A program made the position numbers and the translations under genes. The notes under the pieces were generated by a model. That model saw only the letters and a program-made list of their open reading frames with translations, did not search any database and was not told the origin of the DNA. From Dermacentor variabilis (taxonomy: Eukaryota > Arthropoda > Arachnida > Ixodida > Ixodidae), in assembly GCF_050947875.1 (NCBI RefSeq), contig NC_134569.1:189654067-189718066 (forward strand): a DNA stretch of 64,000 nucleotides. Direction: 5' to 3'. Every line of letters starts with the position of its first letter. The stretch's first letter is position 1. Positions 42,518 to 53,928 of the stretch are shown here, piece by piece.

Positions 42518-42692
42518 TATGGCAAAGAAGTCCGACACGGCTCTGGACGACACGAAGGACGCGGACAAGAAGACGCAACAGCGTAGGCTTAGCCAGTACA
42601 AAACCAGGAACAGCGTCTAGACCGAGCCCCACTTCCGTAGCGCTGGCGATCCGGCTGCGGAGCTCGGCACGGCGCACTTCTTCTTCCTGACA
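42518..42692 (-). repeat. 3' LTR of the young Gypsy element
   Basis: 175 bp; left flank GCTG. Confidence 0.85.
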
Positions 42693-42730
42693 ACTTCCCC
42701 CCTCGCTGAAGACGGAGCCGCACAGGAGGC

Positions 42731-44008
42731 CTAAGGCGTGGTGAGGACGAAGGGCTCGTGATACGGCTTGAGCCGATCTACGTGCACAATTTCGCGGCCT
42801 CGGCGGCGCAGGTCCGTAGGGGTCGTCAGAGGTTCGATAGCGTAGTTCACAGGAGAAGTTTGGCGTAGAACCCGGTAAGGTCCATGGTATCGGGATAAAA
42901 ACTTGGAGGAGACACCTGGTGTCGAAGTAGGAGGCACCCACAACCAAACAAGAGCGTCAGGCGAAAACTGGTGGTGGGGGCGCCCGCCGTCATGACGAAC
43001 TTTCTGTAGCGCTTGTTCGTGCGTTGTAAGGGAGCGAGCGAGTTGCCGACATTCTTCTGCATACCGGGCGGCTTCGGAAACCGGTGTACCCTCGGAGAAG
43101 TCGGGACGGTAAGGGAGAATAGTATCGATGGGAAATGATGGTTCGCGGCCATATAGAAGAAAGAAGGGAGAAAAGCCCGTCGTTGACTGGGGTGCCGTGT
43201 TGTAGGCGTACGTGACATAGGGAAGGATGAGGTCCCAGTTGGTGTGGTTGGAGGCGACATACATTGAAAGCATGTCGCCAAGAGTTCGGTTAAAGCGCTC
43301 TGTCAATCCGTTTGTTTGCGGGTGATATGCAGTGGTACAGCGATGAATGACGCGGCATTCAGCGAGAAGTTCTTGAATGACGTCGGCGAGAAAGACGCGA
43401 CCTCGGTCACTCAGGAGTTCGCGGGGAGCGCCGTGACGTAGAACGAAACGGTGAAGCAGGAAGGAAGCAACGTCACGAGCCGTCGCGGCTGGTAGAGCGG
43501 CCGTTTCTGCATACCGCGTGAGGTGGTCTACAGCTACAATCACCCAGCGATTGCCAGCAGCTGTGTAGGGCAGAGGCCCGTAGAGGTCTATCCCAACCCG
43601 GTCAAAGGGCCGCGAAGGGCACGGCAAAGGTTGCATTGGTCCAGAAGGGGGGCAAGGATCAGGCTTGCGGCGTTGACATTCTGTGCAAGAGCGAATGTAC
43701 TTGTGCACAAATGTGTACATACCACGCCAATAAAACCTATGACGTAGTCTGGTGTAGGTCTTGAAGAGACCAGCGTGTGCGCACAGAGGGTCGGCGTGGA
43801 AAGCGGCGCATACATCAGCGCGGAGCTGCCGAGGTATTACAAGCAGCCATTTGCGGCCGTCGGAACTGTAGTTACGGCGATAAACAATTCCGTCACGGAT
43901 GGTGAAGTGCGAAGCTTGTCGGCGTAACGCTCGGGATGGTGGGCGTGCAGGTGAATTGGAGATGTAATCTATCAAAGACGAAATCCAGGAGTCCTTGCGC
44001 TGCTCCAA
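42731..44008 (-). CDS. integrase with zinc finger, core and GPY/F module (425 aa open frame)
   Basis: Would insert element cDNA into the chromosome. The HHCC finger (H...H...CTECQRRK, residues about 92-135) is followed by the core with FDRVGIDLYGPLP, DHLTRYAETAALPA, LLSDRGRVFLAD and the Glu in NGLTERFNRTL, giving the D,D,E triad. A GPY/F module (SRYHGPYRVLRQ) and a C-terminal tail ending HEPFVLTTP complete it. The frame is intact, but its start is the deletion junction rather than a natural N-terminus. It overlaps the reverse transcriptase frame at 43893-44008. Confidence 0.85.
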   Translation of the reverse strand: MEQRKDSWISSLIDYISNSPARPPSRALRRQASHFTIRDGIVYRRNYSSDGRKWLLVIPRQLRADVCAAFHADPLCAHAGLFKTYTRLRHRFYWRGMYTFVHKYIRSCTECQRRKPDPCPPSGPMQPLPCPSRPFDRVGIDLYGPLPYTAAGNRWVIVAVDHLTRYAETAALPAATARDVASFLLHRFVLRHGAPRELLSDRGRVFLADVIQELLAECRVIHRCTTAYHPQTNGLTERFNRTLGDMLSMYVASNHTNWDLILPYVTYAYNTAPQSTTGFSPFFLLYGREPSFPIDTILPYRPDFSEGTPVSEAARYAEECRQLARSLTTHEQALQKVRHDGGRPHHQFSPDALVWLWVPPTSTPGVSSKFLSRYHGPYRVLRQTSPVNYAIEPLTTPTDLRRRGREIVHVDRLKPYHEPFVLTTP

Positions 44009-44839
44009 AGTGACATTTCTTTAGATTTAGTTGGAGGCCAGCGTCACTGAGACAGCGTAAAACCTGCTCCAAGCGATGAAGGTGAGTAGGAAAATCTGGT
44101 GCGAACACTACTACATCATCCAAATAACACAAGCACGTGTTCCACTTGAGACCTCGAAGAAAAGTGTCCATCATCCGCTCAAAAGTCGCGGGCGCGTTGC
44201 AAAGTCCGAAAGGCATCACACGAAATTCGTATAAGCCATCTGGTGTGATGAAAGCAGTGTTAGGCTTATCTTCTGCAGCCATAGGCACCTGCCAATAACC
44301 AGAGCGTAGATCGAGGGAGGAAAAGAACTCTGCACCTTGTAAGCTGTCGAGGGCGTCGTCGATCCGCGGCAATGGATAAACATCCTTTCGGGTTATTTTG
44401 TTTAGGCGACGGTAATCCACGCAAAAGCGGATCGAGCCATCCTTCTTTTTAACTAAAACAACTGGCGATGCCGATGGGCTGTCGGACGGTTCAATGACAC
44501 CACACTTTAGCATGTCACCTACTTGCTCATCAATGACGCGTCGTTCTGTCGATGAGACGCGGTAGGGTCGCTGCCGTAGCGGTGAGTGAGAACCGGTGTC
44601 AATACGGTGACATACAGTTGTCGTTCGGCCCAGAGAAGTGCTATGGCTGTCAAAAGCAGGGCGAAAGTTCTCGAGGAGACGGAGAAGGTCATGGCGTTGC
44701 GTGGGGCTTAAGGCGTTGTCGATGACGTGGCTGAAAACGTCTTCAGGCGATGTGGCAGGTACGGGACTACAGGAGAGGGTGTTGACCCCTGACGATCTAA
44801 CAGGAAGTTCCGGTGGTAAGCTCGTGGCGCTTTCGGTGG
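43893..44839 (-). CDS. reverse transcriptase, truncated at the deletion junction
   Basis: From the Met of MTTESATSLPPEL, shortly after the primer site, the frame reads HRIDTGSHSPLRQRPYRVS, VVLVKKKDGSIRFCVDYRRL, DVYPLPRIDD, GYWQVP, FGLCNAPATFERMMD and CYLDDVVVFAP, covering the catalytic palm. After LNLKKCHFGA it leaves the family sequence at about 44012 and runs out of frame through integrase DNA, so connection and RNase H are deleted. The upstream gag and protease are also absent. The open frame continues back through the LTR to 45200, but that part is not coding in the element. Confidence 0.8.
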
Positions 44840-44908
44840 TCATGATGGCAGGGAGAGTCCGGCTGCGCAATTCCAGGATTGCAGGAGACCCAGCAAACCT
44901 CCACCAAT

Positions 44909-45083
44909 TATGGCAAAGAAGTCCGACACGGCTCTGGACGACACGAAGGACGCGGACAAGAAGACGCAACAGCGTAGGCTTAGCCAGTACAAAACCAGGA
45001 ACAGCGTCTAGACCGAGCCCCACTTCCGTAGCGCTGGCGATCCGGCTGCGGAGCTCGGCACGGCGCACTTCTTCTTCCTTACA
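44909..45083 (-). repeat. 5' LTR of the young Gypsy element
   Basis: 175 bp; right flank GCTG. Confidence 0.85.
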
Positions 45084-45599
45084 GCTGGTAGGTAGTTGAA
45101 GAGCATACGAGGGTGCAGGTAGTGTCTGAATCGATTCTAGTTCTTTTTTTTTTGTTAGTGCAGACATTGACCCTGAAGCACGCTGTGTAGTTCTTGGCAT
45201 TTCTAATCACCGTTCTGTATTACTTCATGTATATTCTGCCTCAACAAATTAAATCCGAAAAATATCTACGTTTCCTAACTTTTCTAAAACAGATGACGTG
45301 TCAATAATTATTTTCATATTTTCATTTTGATGACTTTGACAATAGTACTGATAACACACCCATTCTTTGGCACCCGTTTAAGCATATTGTGAACAGCTGT
45401 GTGCTTTTTGTGCTAAACATGGTTAAGAAAACAAAAAAAGAATCCGTGGATTTCCATGGAGACACTGAAATTACGGAGGCGGCTAAAGAGGCTTAAAAAG
45501 AGAAAACCTTGCTCCAACGCATGATATTGTGATTATCTAATTTCAGATTTATCCAATGAAATTAAAAATCAGGATCCATAGACAAAACACGTTGCTACG
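45084..45599. other. flanking DNA between Gypsy element and LINE nest
   Basis: AT-rich; nothing recognised apart from a T run near 45145. Confidence 0.35.
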
Positions 45600-45865
45600 G
45601 GGACTCAGTGCATAGTTTTATTACAGCATCACCGGAAAAGTCTTGGAGAATTATTTCGCCTGAATCCTTGGACTGTGATACCATTGAAATTAACGGGAAA
45701 CAGGTAAGTGATTTTGACTTAATATCCAATTCATTTAACCACCGCTTCAAATCCGTTCTTATTGAAGGTGATGGTGCCCTACCTTGTTTTGATGTCTCCT
45801 TGCAACGTATGCCAGACCTTCTACCCTGAGAACAAGGTATCTTCATAGTGCTATTAAAACGGAAA
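45600..45865 (+). mobile_element. CR1-type LINE A, upstream part (outer element of the nest)
   Basis: Translation at 45608-45835 reads ITASPEKSWRIISPESLD, KQVSDFDLISNSFNHRFKSV, the linker between endonuclease and reverse transcriptase of CR1-type LINEs, and then EQGIFIVLLK just before the break. The next expected residues (KKSP...DN.PNSFL) occur at 55875. The 5' part (endonuclease) is absent, so the element was 5'-truncated. Confidence 0.7.
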
Positions 45866-46176
45866 GCGGGTGCATTTCACGTCGGCTCCGTAGACTTCGA
45901 ATGATGGCCGGCGTTTTTTCCACTATAACTACGAAATTCACATCTCAGAAGAAGCACGAAGACCCAAGGATCACCTGGGCACATAATCAACAAGGTGGGC
46001 CATTTCCAGAAATCATTTCAAACAGTTTGCCACGCCGACCGGGAAGCCTAAGCCCAGCGAGAGCATCCCCGTCGCCATGTATCACCAGCCACGGCGACTG
46101 ACGTGCTGAGCCTAACGCTGTGATCAGAGCCGGAGAAAACCCCTTTACCCGGCTCTCTACGATCATTACGGTTAAC

Positions 46177-47908
46177 ATGGAGGTGGTAAGCGTAGACGGC
46201 GAAGATGTTCAACCGGAAGAATTGGACCAAGGCCATTGGTTCGAAATTAAAAGAAGTCATCGAAGTGATAAAACACCGCTTCAGCGAGCTCACGAAGCTA
46301 CTTGGAACAAGAAAAAGGGCAATCGGCAGATTCGACAATTAATCGTCGCAAGCCGCATGCCACACCTACCAGTGGACGACTACAGGATCATTATTAGACC
46401 AAGAGGCGGACTCAACGTGACCGAACACGGTGCAGACCGCATTTACCACAGCGTACTACGTGCTGCAAATGTTGAACGCACAGCGGATGAAGAAGATAAT
46501 CTTTGCCTCAACGAGAAGCAGAAAATTATAGTCCTCAGCACACCATCGAAAGAAAGAGCCCAAAAATACGTCGCAATAACCAGTCTGAGCATTGGAAGCA
46601 AGGAATATGAAGTCTGTGCCTATCGCGCAGCACCGCAGAGCACCTGGAAAGGAGTCATCCGAGGTATCTCTGCCGATGAAAGCCCGGAAGACATCGTTAG
46701 GAAGCTGGTCACTCCACGCAACCCTAGCGTCCTCTACGCCAAGCGTATGGGCAATACAAACAACGTAATCATCATTTTTGATGGATATTACGTCCCTAGC
46801 TATGTGAACTATGGAGTTGCGCTCGTTCGATGAGCACTTTACAAGAAACAATTTGACATCTGCTACGAATGCGGAAGACTTGGTCACCGAGCGGACGTAT
46901 GCCCCAATCCTACTGATAAAATCTGCCGGAGCTGCGGCACTAAGAATCCAAAGCAAGACCACGAATGAAAAGCACAATGCCAACTATGCGGAAAAGACCA
47001 CCCGACCGGGCATAAACGATGCCAAGCAAGGTACCGCATCCCATAGCTCGTCAAAAGACGAAGATGGGAACGTGCCCGGAAAGAGGAACAAGTGAAATAC
47101 AAAAACTACGGCGATAAACAAAGAAGGCCAAGTACAGTCAGCAGGAACAGAAGAGCCAGAAGCAGATCACGCTCCGGCAACCGATCAGGGTCAAGGTCAA
47201 GGTCCCGACCCCGCAATAGCAGCCCAATCAAGCCACCACAGACCATTGGCAACAGCAAGGGCACTACCGGCGACTACACCACCGGACCATCACAGGTGAG
47301 CTGGGCTAACTTAGCTTCCGGGGCGCGCGCGGAGGCAGAGGCTGCACCTAACACTAGAAATAGAGAGTTAGAAAAAAGAATTGCAAAGATGAAACAAATG
47401 ATGCTAGAACATCATCAGCGGATTGTCGCTCTAGAAGAAGAAAACAGTAGACTGCGGAAAGAAAACATTACTCTTAAAAACGGGCGGGGCATAACACTAG
47501 ATAGTATTCAGGAAAAAGAGGCAGATATGGAAGAAGAGGCAAACACGCCAGCCAAGCGCAAAGCTACGGACAATAACGAGACAATCACAGTTAAAAAGAC
47601 CAAGTCCATTAAACCTCTTGAGAAAAGACAATGAACTTGAAAGTAAAATTGACATTCTAGAAAACAAACTAGACGTCATAGATACGCGCTCTAAAGAGCT
47701 GGGTGCGCAAATTACCCAGCAAGATACACAGGCTATTATGACGCAAATACAACAACAATTTAACACAATTGCTACAAAATTTACCGGCATTGAATCTCGT
47801 ATGAAGTCACGGGGAGCACAAACCAGTGGAGGCGGCCCCATCAAAACAACCAGTAAACCATATATTAAACCCTCGATACCTACGATGGAGGGAACCGGAA
47901 AACTGTAA
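46177..47908 (+). pseudogene. ORF1 of I-clade LINE 2, broken
   Basis: I take the Met of MEVVSVDGEDVQPEE as the start. After an open N-terminal region to 46830, TGA (46831-46833) interrupts just before three knuckles (CYECGRLGHRADVC, CRSCGTKN..., CQLCGKDHPTGHKRC), with further in-frame stops near 46966 and 47044. The frame resumes at 47092 with an Arg/Ser-rich stretch and a coiled coil (LEKRIAKMKQ...LEEENSRLRKENI). A frameshift near 47625 leads into a last helical segment ending at 47908. The layout is that of an I-clade gag-like protein; it cannot be made intact. Confidence 0.75.
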
Positions 47909-47916
47909 CTGCCGCC

Positions 47917-49630
47917 ATGGATCGACACGACCATTATACTATCTGGCAATGGAATTGTCCCGGATACAGTAGAAAAAGATCCCACTTACGTCAACATCTA
48001 ATCAATAAGGAACATCCTGATGTCATAATGCTACAGGAGCCACACTGTAAGGCCAAATTATCTGGGTATAGATAATTCTGTAGTGCCGACGGGGAGATGA
48101 GAGCTGTCAGCACTCTAGTTAAACGTGCCTACACGGTCGTTCAGCATGATACAGGCATTGCGGATGTAGACAATATATTAATCGAGTTAATACCTACCAG
48201 AAAAAAAAAACAATCAGTCTATTTCTCCCTAATGTTTATAGTAACCCAAGAAACAAACGTCTTAATTTCCGATTACTTATCCGCAAGGCTCTGACTATCA
48301 CAGAAGGCAGAGCCTTAGTGATTGGGGGGATTTTAATGCTCAACACGCGGCATGGGGATACAAATATGAAAACCCCAAAGGTAGACACCTATGGCTAGAC
48401 GCACAAGAGGGCCTTACCCTCATAACAGACCCAACAACACCTACGAGGCGGGGGTCTGTGTTAGTGCGGACACTACGCCAGATCTCACCTTTAGAAAGAA
48501 CATTAAGGATGCGGAATGGATTAACACACAACAGGATCTAGGCAGCGATCATAACGTCCTCGAAATTACTGTTAAAGCAGGGCCACGCAAATCTGAGGGC
48601 AAACAACTCAAAAGTGTAGGCTGGGACAAACTCAGACAAACACAGAAAACTTAAGCTTAAAAACTTAAACTTAAGGTGCGTGGACTGGACCACGCACCTT
48701 AAGCAGGATGTTCACGCAGCCACAAAAGTAATTCCCCAGGACGCGCAAATGGAATAGGTAGACAGTAAACTCCTACATATGTGGGAAGCTAAAGAAGGTC
48801 TCTTGAGGAGATGTAAATGGAAAACTCAGAGACACAACAGGACGCTCCGACGCAGGCTGGCCAGGCTTAACAGAGATATAGAAGCATACTGTAACCAACA
48901 ATGGGAAGCAACATGCACCAATATGGATAATCAATTAGGATTGTTCAGAACGTGGAACTTCCTCAGGCAACTTTTAAATACCGAGGAAAGTAAAGCCACG
49001 TGCAGACAAAACATAAACAAAATTTTACATGTATATGACAAAACTGAAGCAGCTTTTATCGATGAGATAGCCGCAAGGTATTTATCTCGGGATAAGCCAA
49101 CAATTCACCCAGATTACACGGGCACCAAAAACAGACAATTAGACGACAAGATTAGCGAGGCGGAATTGAGAGCTGTTGTACAAAAGCTTAACACTACATC
49201 CACGCCGGGACTGGACGGAATAACAAACAATACGAGCCGAAATCTCCATGATGGCTCTCTAGAACAACTTACCAAGTTTATGAACGAATGCTGGCAATCC
49301 GGTACAATACCACAACAATGGAAAACGCCCAGATTATTCTAATACCTAAACCAGACAAGCGGCTGCAGTTGTAGAACCTGAGACCCATTTCACTCACGTC
49401 CTGTGTAGGCAAGCTCAAGGAGCACGTTCTCCTAACCAGACTGACCAACTATCTCGAGGATAACGACGTTCTCCCCCCTACAATGTTGGGCTTCCGGATA
49501 AATTTGTCCACACAGGATGCAATGCTCCAACTTAAGCATCAAATTAAAGGTAACACAAGTCGGAACACCAAAGCTATCCTAGGATTGGACCTAAAGAAAG
49601 CTTTTGACAGTGTTATCCACGAAACAAACA
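47917..49630 (+). pseudogene. ORF2 of I-clade LINE 2, upstream half, broken
   Basis: Starts GCCGCCATGG at 47911-47920 with TIWQWNCPGYSRKR and LQEPHCK, the endonuclease start. TAA near 48073 and frameshifts follow; GGDFNAQHAAWG is visible near 48330. The thumb-side helix and first RT motifs (LNTTSTPGLDGIT, 49187 on; LGLDLKKAFDSVIHE, 49585) are readable up to the insertion of LINE B. Confidence 0.75.
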
Positions 49631-49889
49631 CTTGGCACAGCGGAGGCAGCACGGACAATCCTCGTAATCGCTGCACCTGCCTCGGAATCTTCCCTGGCGA
49701 AGCGACTGTATCGTCAAGCGGCGGCTGCTGCTGTTGCTGCAGGAAAGGAACGTCGGTGACAGCGCAAGCAAGTTACCGGCATCACATCCGCCAGGGGAAG
49801 CAAGCGTAAAAGCCGGTGGTGCTCCAGGTCTACGGTCACTTGGCACAGCGGAGGCAGCACGGACAATCGACGTAATCGCTGCACCTGCT
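49631..49889 (+). repeat. 208-bp offset direct repeat in the 5' UTR of LINE B
   Basis: The 50 bases starting CTTGGCACAGCGGAGGCAGC at 49631 recur at 49839-49889 with two or three differences, so the 5' UTR has one complete 208-bp unit and the start of a second. Confidence 0.8.
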
Positions 49890-50021
49890 ATCTTTGCAGG
49901 TTGGCATTTTTCGTACAGTATTTCTTTTAACGCAAAATATTTCTGTTACGCTGCCTTGACTGCTGCCAAGTTCGTAGCATTTTTTTTTTATTTTCTCTTA
50001 ACCATTTACCTGTGTTGTATT

Positions 50022-50748
50022 ATGGCTGATGCTGCTCGGTTCCAGGAGGAGCTAAGAAAGGAAATGAACGACTTTAAGGCAAGGTTGGAGCGTGAATTAC
50101 GCAAGGAAATCCGCGAACTTAAGTCAAGTTTCGAATTCTTCAACTTAGAATTAGCGAAAGTAAAGAAGGAACGTGACGAGCTTGTGCAAGAAAATAGATC
50201 TCTAAAAAAAAATGAAAAGCTTGTTTTGGACTGCGAGGCCCTTGAAGGGCGGGCGTTCCAGCTTGAGCAACGCATGACTGCCTCCGAGCAGTACTCCAGA
50301 AAATGTAACCTCGAGGTGAAGGGTTTGCCTTTCACTCAGGGTGAAAGCATTCCTGACACCCTGAGTCAGATTGGTAGACTTGTTGGTGAGCCCATTTCGG
50401 AGTCAGATATTGACGTCTGCCACCGTGTTCAAGCGAAAAACCCGAATGTTGCTCCTAACATTGTTGTCCAGTTTAAATGTCGATCTAAGCGTGACACCGT
50501 GCTCGAGAAGGCAAGAAAGCTGAAACTTTCGACGCGTGACTTTGGCCATAAGTCTAGCGAACCTGTGTTCATAAACGAGCACCTTTGCCCTGCTATGAAA
50601 CAGTTGCTCGGAATGGCAATCGCGCAAAAAAAAGGCGAAAAACTGGCGCTTTGCTTGGACACGTGTTGGCAAGGTCTATGCGCGAAAAGAGGAAAAATCT
50701 TCTGTCTTGCACATCCGTAGTGCGCATGACGTAGAAAAGATTTTGTAA
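50022..50748 (+). pseudogene. ORF1 of LINE B, one frameshift
   Basis: The start is MADAARFQEELRKEMNDF. A long coiled coil (residues about 5-95, ending ASEQYSRKCNLEV) is followed by an RNA-binding region (VKGLPFTQGESI, SDIDVCHRVQ, ARKLKLSTRDFG) as in L1/CR1-type ORF1 proteins with an RRM-like centre. The frame is open to 50720, but the family-like C-terminus (VGKVYARKEEKSSVLHIRSA) is in another frame and ends at TAA 50746-50748, so a single indel near 50660 breaks it. Confidence 0.75.
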
Positions 50749-50787
50749 ACTGCTCCGGTTTTCGCTAGCCTGAGCAGTCTATCTTGA

Positions 50788-53636
50788 ATGATGAACGAGT
50801 CACCGCGAGATGTCAGCAACATAATTCAAATCAACTCCGATGTATACTTTTCTTGCCTACACCTTAACATTCGCTCAGCTAGACACAAAGAAGATGAATT
50901 ATCAGTATTTCTAGACGAGTTTAGTTTCCAGTTCGACGCTATCATGTTGACTGAAACATGGTATACATGTGGCGAAGAAATTTACAAGCCGGACGGATAT
51001 CAGAGCTTCTTTGTAAATCGATCCCGTAGGATGGGGGGTGGGCTTGCTATCTTGGTTAAAAATAAGTTCGACCGTAAAGTTCTTTCGGAATTTTCATTTA
51101 TATGCAACGAAGTTGAATGTTTAACTTTGTTATCACAAAACTATATTTATTCCGTAGCGTACCGACCCCCTAATGCTGACATAAGTACCTTTATTGAATT
51201 TCTAGACCGCCTCTTCAGCTACGTAAGCGACAACAAGTTCAATTTAATTCTTGGGGGCGATTTTAACATTGACCTCCTGAAACGATCGCCTGCGCAGGAA
51301 GCACTTTTACTAACTGTAGAATCGAGTGGTAATTGCATACTGACTCAGACGGCTACACGCGTTACGATGCAGACAGCCACACTTATTGATGTATTTATCT
51401 CTAACCTAAATACTAGTAGCTTACTTTCAGGTGTATTACACAGTTCTATCAGCGACCATTATCCCATTTATGTGCTCCTGAAATGTGCCGCAAATAAACA
51501 ACACAACCTATCGGCGCAGAATACTGTCCAAAATATTACTCCGGACACCCTCGCGTCCTTTTTTTCTATTCTTTCAAATCAAAACTGGGATGACGTCTTT
51601 TCTTCTGAGACTGTAGATGCGGCGTATGAGGCATTCATCACCTGTTTTAAACGCCTATACCATGATCATTTCCCTGAGAAAACTGTAAAAAAGTCCCCTA
51701 GAAGTCGTAAGCCATGGATAAATCGAGATTGCCTTAGAATGATTAAATAGAAAGACCAGTTATACAAGAAATTTATGAGGACCAAGTCCCTTGCTGATCT
51801 AGGCAAGTTTAAACAATACCGCAATAAAGTAACGTCTTTTCTCAGAAACGAAAAAAGAAACTTTCTGTACAATGAGTTTGACAGGGAGTTCTGTGATGGT
51901 AGCGCACAAGTTTGGAAAAAAGTTAATAAATTATTAAACCGAGCACAATCTACGTCAGGAGTTACAGAGCTTTGGTTTGAAGGTGAACGTATTGAGGGTG
52001 TTGCACTTGCAGATAAATTTAATACGTTTTTCAAAGATATTGTAAATACCGGTCTGCGTTCAGATTTCGCTTGCAACACTATACGACGGAATAGCAATAG
52101 TATATTTTCGGAACCTACGGATGACACTGAAGTGTGCAGTACTTTTACTTCCTTTAAGAACAACAGGTCTTGTGATATAGATCGCATTCAAATCTCACTT
52201 GTAAAATTTGTCCTCACTCTAATAGCACCAGTATTAACTTATATTTATAACCTTGCCTTATTGAGCGGGTCCTTTCCAAAGCAGATGCAGAAATCAAAAG
52301 TAATAGTATTATATAAAAGCGGTGATAAAAATAGCATGTCAAGTTACCGACCGATTTCCATTTTACCGCTTTTTTCGAAAGGGTTGGAGAAAATTATTGA
52401 AAAACGGTTAATGAAATTTTGCAATAGGTTTAAATTGTTATCAACAGCACAACATGGCTTTTTGCGAGGTAAATCTACTGAATCAGCTTTATTGTCTCAA
52501 AAAGAAATTATTCTTAACGCTTTTGAAAATAAAGAATTCTGCATCGGCATCTTCATAGATTTCTCAAAGGCTTTTGATCGCCTTAATCATACCTTACTTA
52601 AAAAATTAGACCTTTATGGCATACGTGGCACTCCACTTGAACTACTGTAATCGTACTTGCGTCATCGTCTACAATGCGTTAAACTAGGGCCACATATATC
52701 TCCATTTCAAACTATTACTGCTGGTGTCCCACAGGGTAGTATTTTAGGACCTCTGCTTTTCATTTTATATATAAATGACTTGACTGTTATTGTTTTGACT
52801 GTTAGCCAGCCGAAATTTGTAATTTATGCTGACGATGCAAGTTTATTTTTCACAGGTAGTTCCATACAATCTCTGGTTTCTGTTACTAACAATGCTCTTG
52901 ATAAACTTAAGGAATGGTCTGAAGCAAACTCTTTACTCATAAACACGAAAAAAACTAAAGCGGTTCTGTTCAGTACAAGACAGTTTCCCACTCAACCCGA
53001 TATACATACATACATAGGCGATTCACGTGTCCAGTTTGTAGACACTGTCAAGATTTTAGGGCTAATTTTTGCAAGACCATGAGCTGGGACACTGAAGTTC
53101 AGTTCGTTATGAGTAAACTGGCAACGTGCACCGGAATTCTCGCAAAATTCCGGCATTTTCTGCCCGAACGTATAAAATTAATTATTTTCAATGCGCTGTT
53201 TGTATCCCACCTAAATTATTGTTTCTTGGTTTGGGGTACTACCACTAAAACAAATATTAATAAAATATACATGCTTCAAAAGAAAGCTGTACGCTACATT
53301 GCAAACGTAGATTACCTTGCTCACACTCAGGGACTGTTTGCTCGTTACCAAATTTTGCCGATTAATACCGTGTACGAATATTACTTAGCATTAAAATATA
53401 AGCGTTGTATCCAATATAACCAGCTCAGTTTTCTTGAATTACCCTGTCTCAGTCAAAATCTTTCAGAATACTCCTTTCGCAAAAAAGAAATTTGGCACAT
53501 TCCCTTTTCCCGTACAATGTACGGGCAACAGATGCTCCGACATAGCCTGCCCACTGTTTTGAATAAATTATTGTCAAGGGGTATAATTCCTGAAACATGT
53601 TCACTTGTTGACATGAGAAGTGCATTAATTCACTAA
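50788..53636 (+). pseudogene. ORF2 of LINE B: endonuclease and reverse transcriptase, three lesions
   Basis: Endonuclease: LHLNIRSARHK, LTETWY, GGDFNIDLL and ISDHYPIYV. Reverse transcriptase: SYRPISILPLFSK, HGFLRGKSTESAL, IDFSKAFDRLNH, GVPQGSILGPLLFILYIND and IYADDASLF. The C-terminal region ends KLLSRGIIPETCS. Lesions: TAG at 51748-51750, TAA at 52648-52650, and a frameshift near 53070, just before SWDTEVQF. The lack of RNase H and the motif style fit the CR1/L2 group. Confidence 0.85.
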
Positions 53637-53928
53637 TATCTTCTTTTTGAAAGCCGCGTTCATGTAATTTTTTTTGGTATCTTGCTGCGATGTATCCTGT
53701 GTACTTTCATCTTGCTGCTATGCATTTCTGTGTTTTTTTTTTTACTATTATGCTGTGTTTTTTCTGTTTATCCTTTGTTCACAAACTCATGCATATACGA
53801 GATATTTCTGCCCTTGTCAAATAGCCAGAGTGTTACTATGACTTCTACACTTTGCGTTTTCGCTGTGTGCCTTGTACAGGGGGGCTCGGGCGTTGATTTT
53901 TGGCGATGTAAAAATAAACTTCAACTTC

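Larger units (their letters stand above)
42518..45083 (-). mobile_element. young, internally deleted Ty3/Gypsy element
   Basis: 175-bp LTRs (42518-42692 and 44909-45083) differ at a single base by eye and are flanked by GCTG on both sides (42514-42517, 45084-45087). On the minus strand the LTR starts TGTAAGG/TGTCAGG and ends GCCATA, a TG...TA terminus. A primer site TGGTGGAGGTTTGCTGGG lies just after the 5' LTR and the polypurine tract GAGGGGGGAAGT just before the 3' LTR. Inside are reverse transcriptase and integrase only: gag, protease and RNase H are missing. The near-identical LTRs mean it inserted recently and presumably as this deleted form, using proteins from another copy. Confidence 0.88.
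45866..49630 (+). mobile_element. I-clade LINE 2, upstream part
   Basis: Contains a 5' UTR, ORF1 with zinc knuckles (46177-47908) and the endonuclease plus first half of reverse transcriptase of ORF2 (47917-49630). It continues at 53929-55870. The 5' boundary is inferred from where CR1 coding sequence stops and may be off by tens of bases. Confidence 0.75.
49631..53928 (+). mobile_element. CR1/L2-type LINE B (innermost element), near full length
   Basis: A 4.3-kb element with 5' UTR, ORF1 (50022-50748), ORF2 (50788-53636, endonuclease and reverse transcriptase, no RNase H) and a 3' end in ACTTCAACTTCAA. It interrupts the reverse transcriptase of I-clade LINE 2: LDLKKAFDSVIHET is left of it and INELGIGQRVYSYIRDFLTN right of it, in register. 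CAAACA/AAACA lies at both edges (49625-49630, 53928-53933) as a short target-site duplication. Only four disabling changes are seen, so it is much younger than its host elements. Confidence 0.82.

Noticed and set aside
45084..45200. N-terminal extension of the Gypsy reverse transcriptase frame
   Set aside because: It lies outside the element, beyond the 5' LTR and the GCTG duplication, so the open frame is fortuitous.
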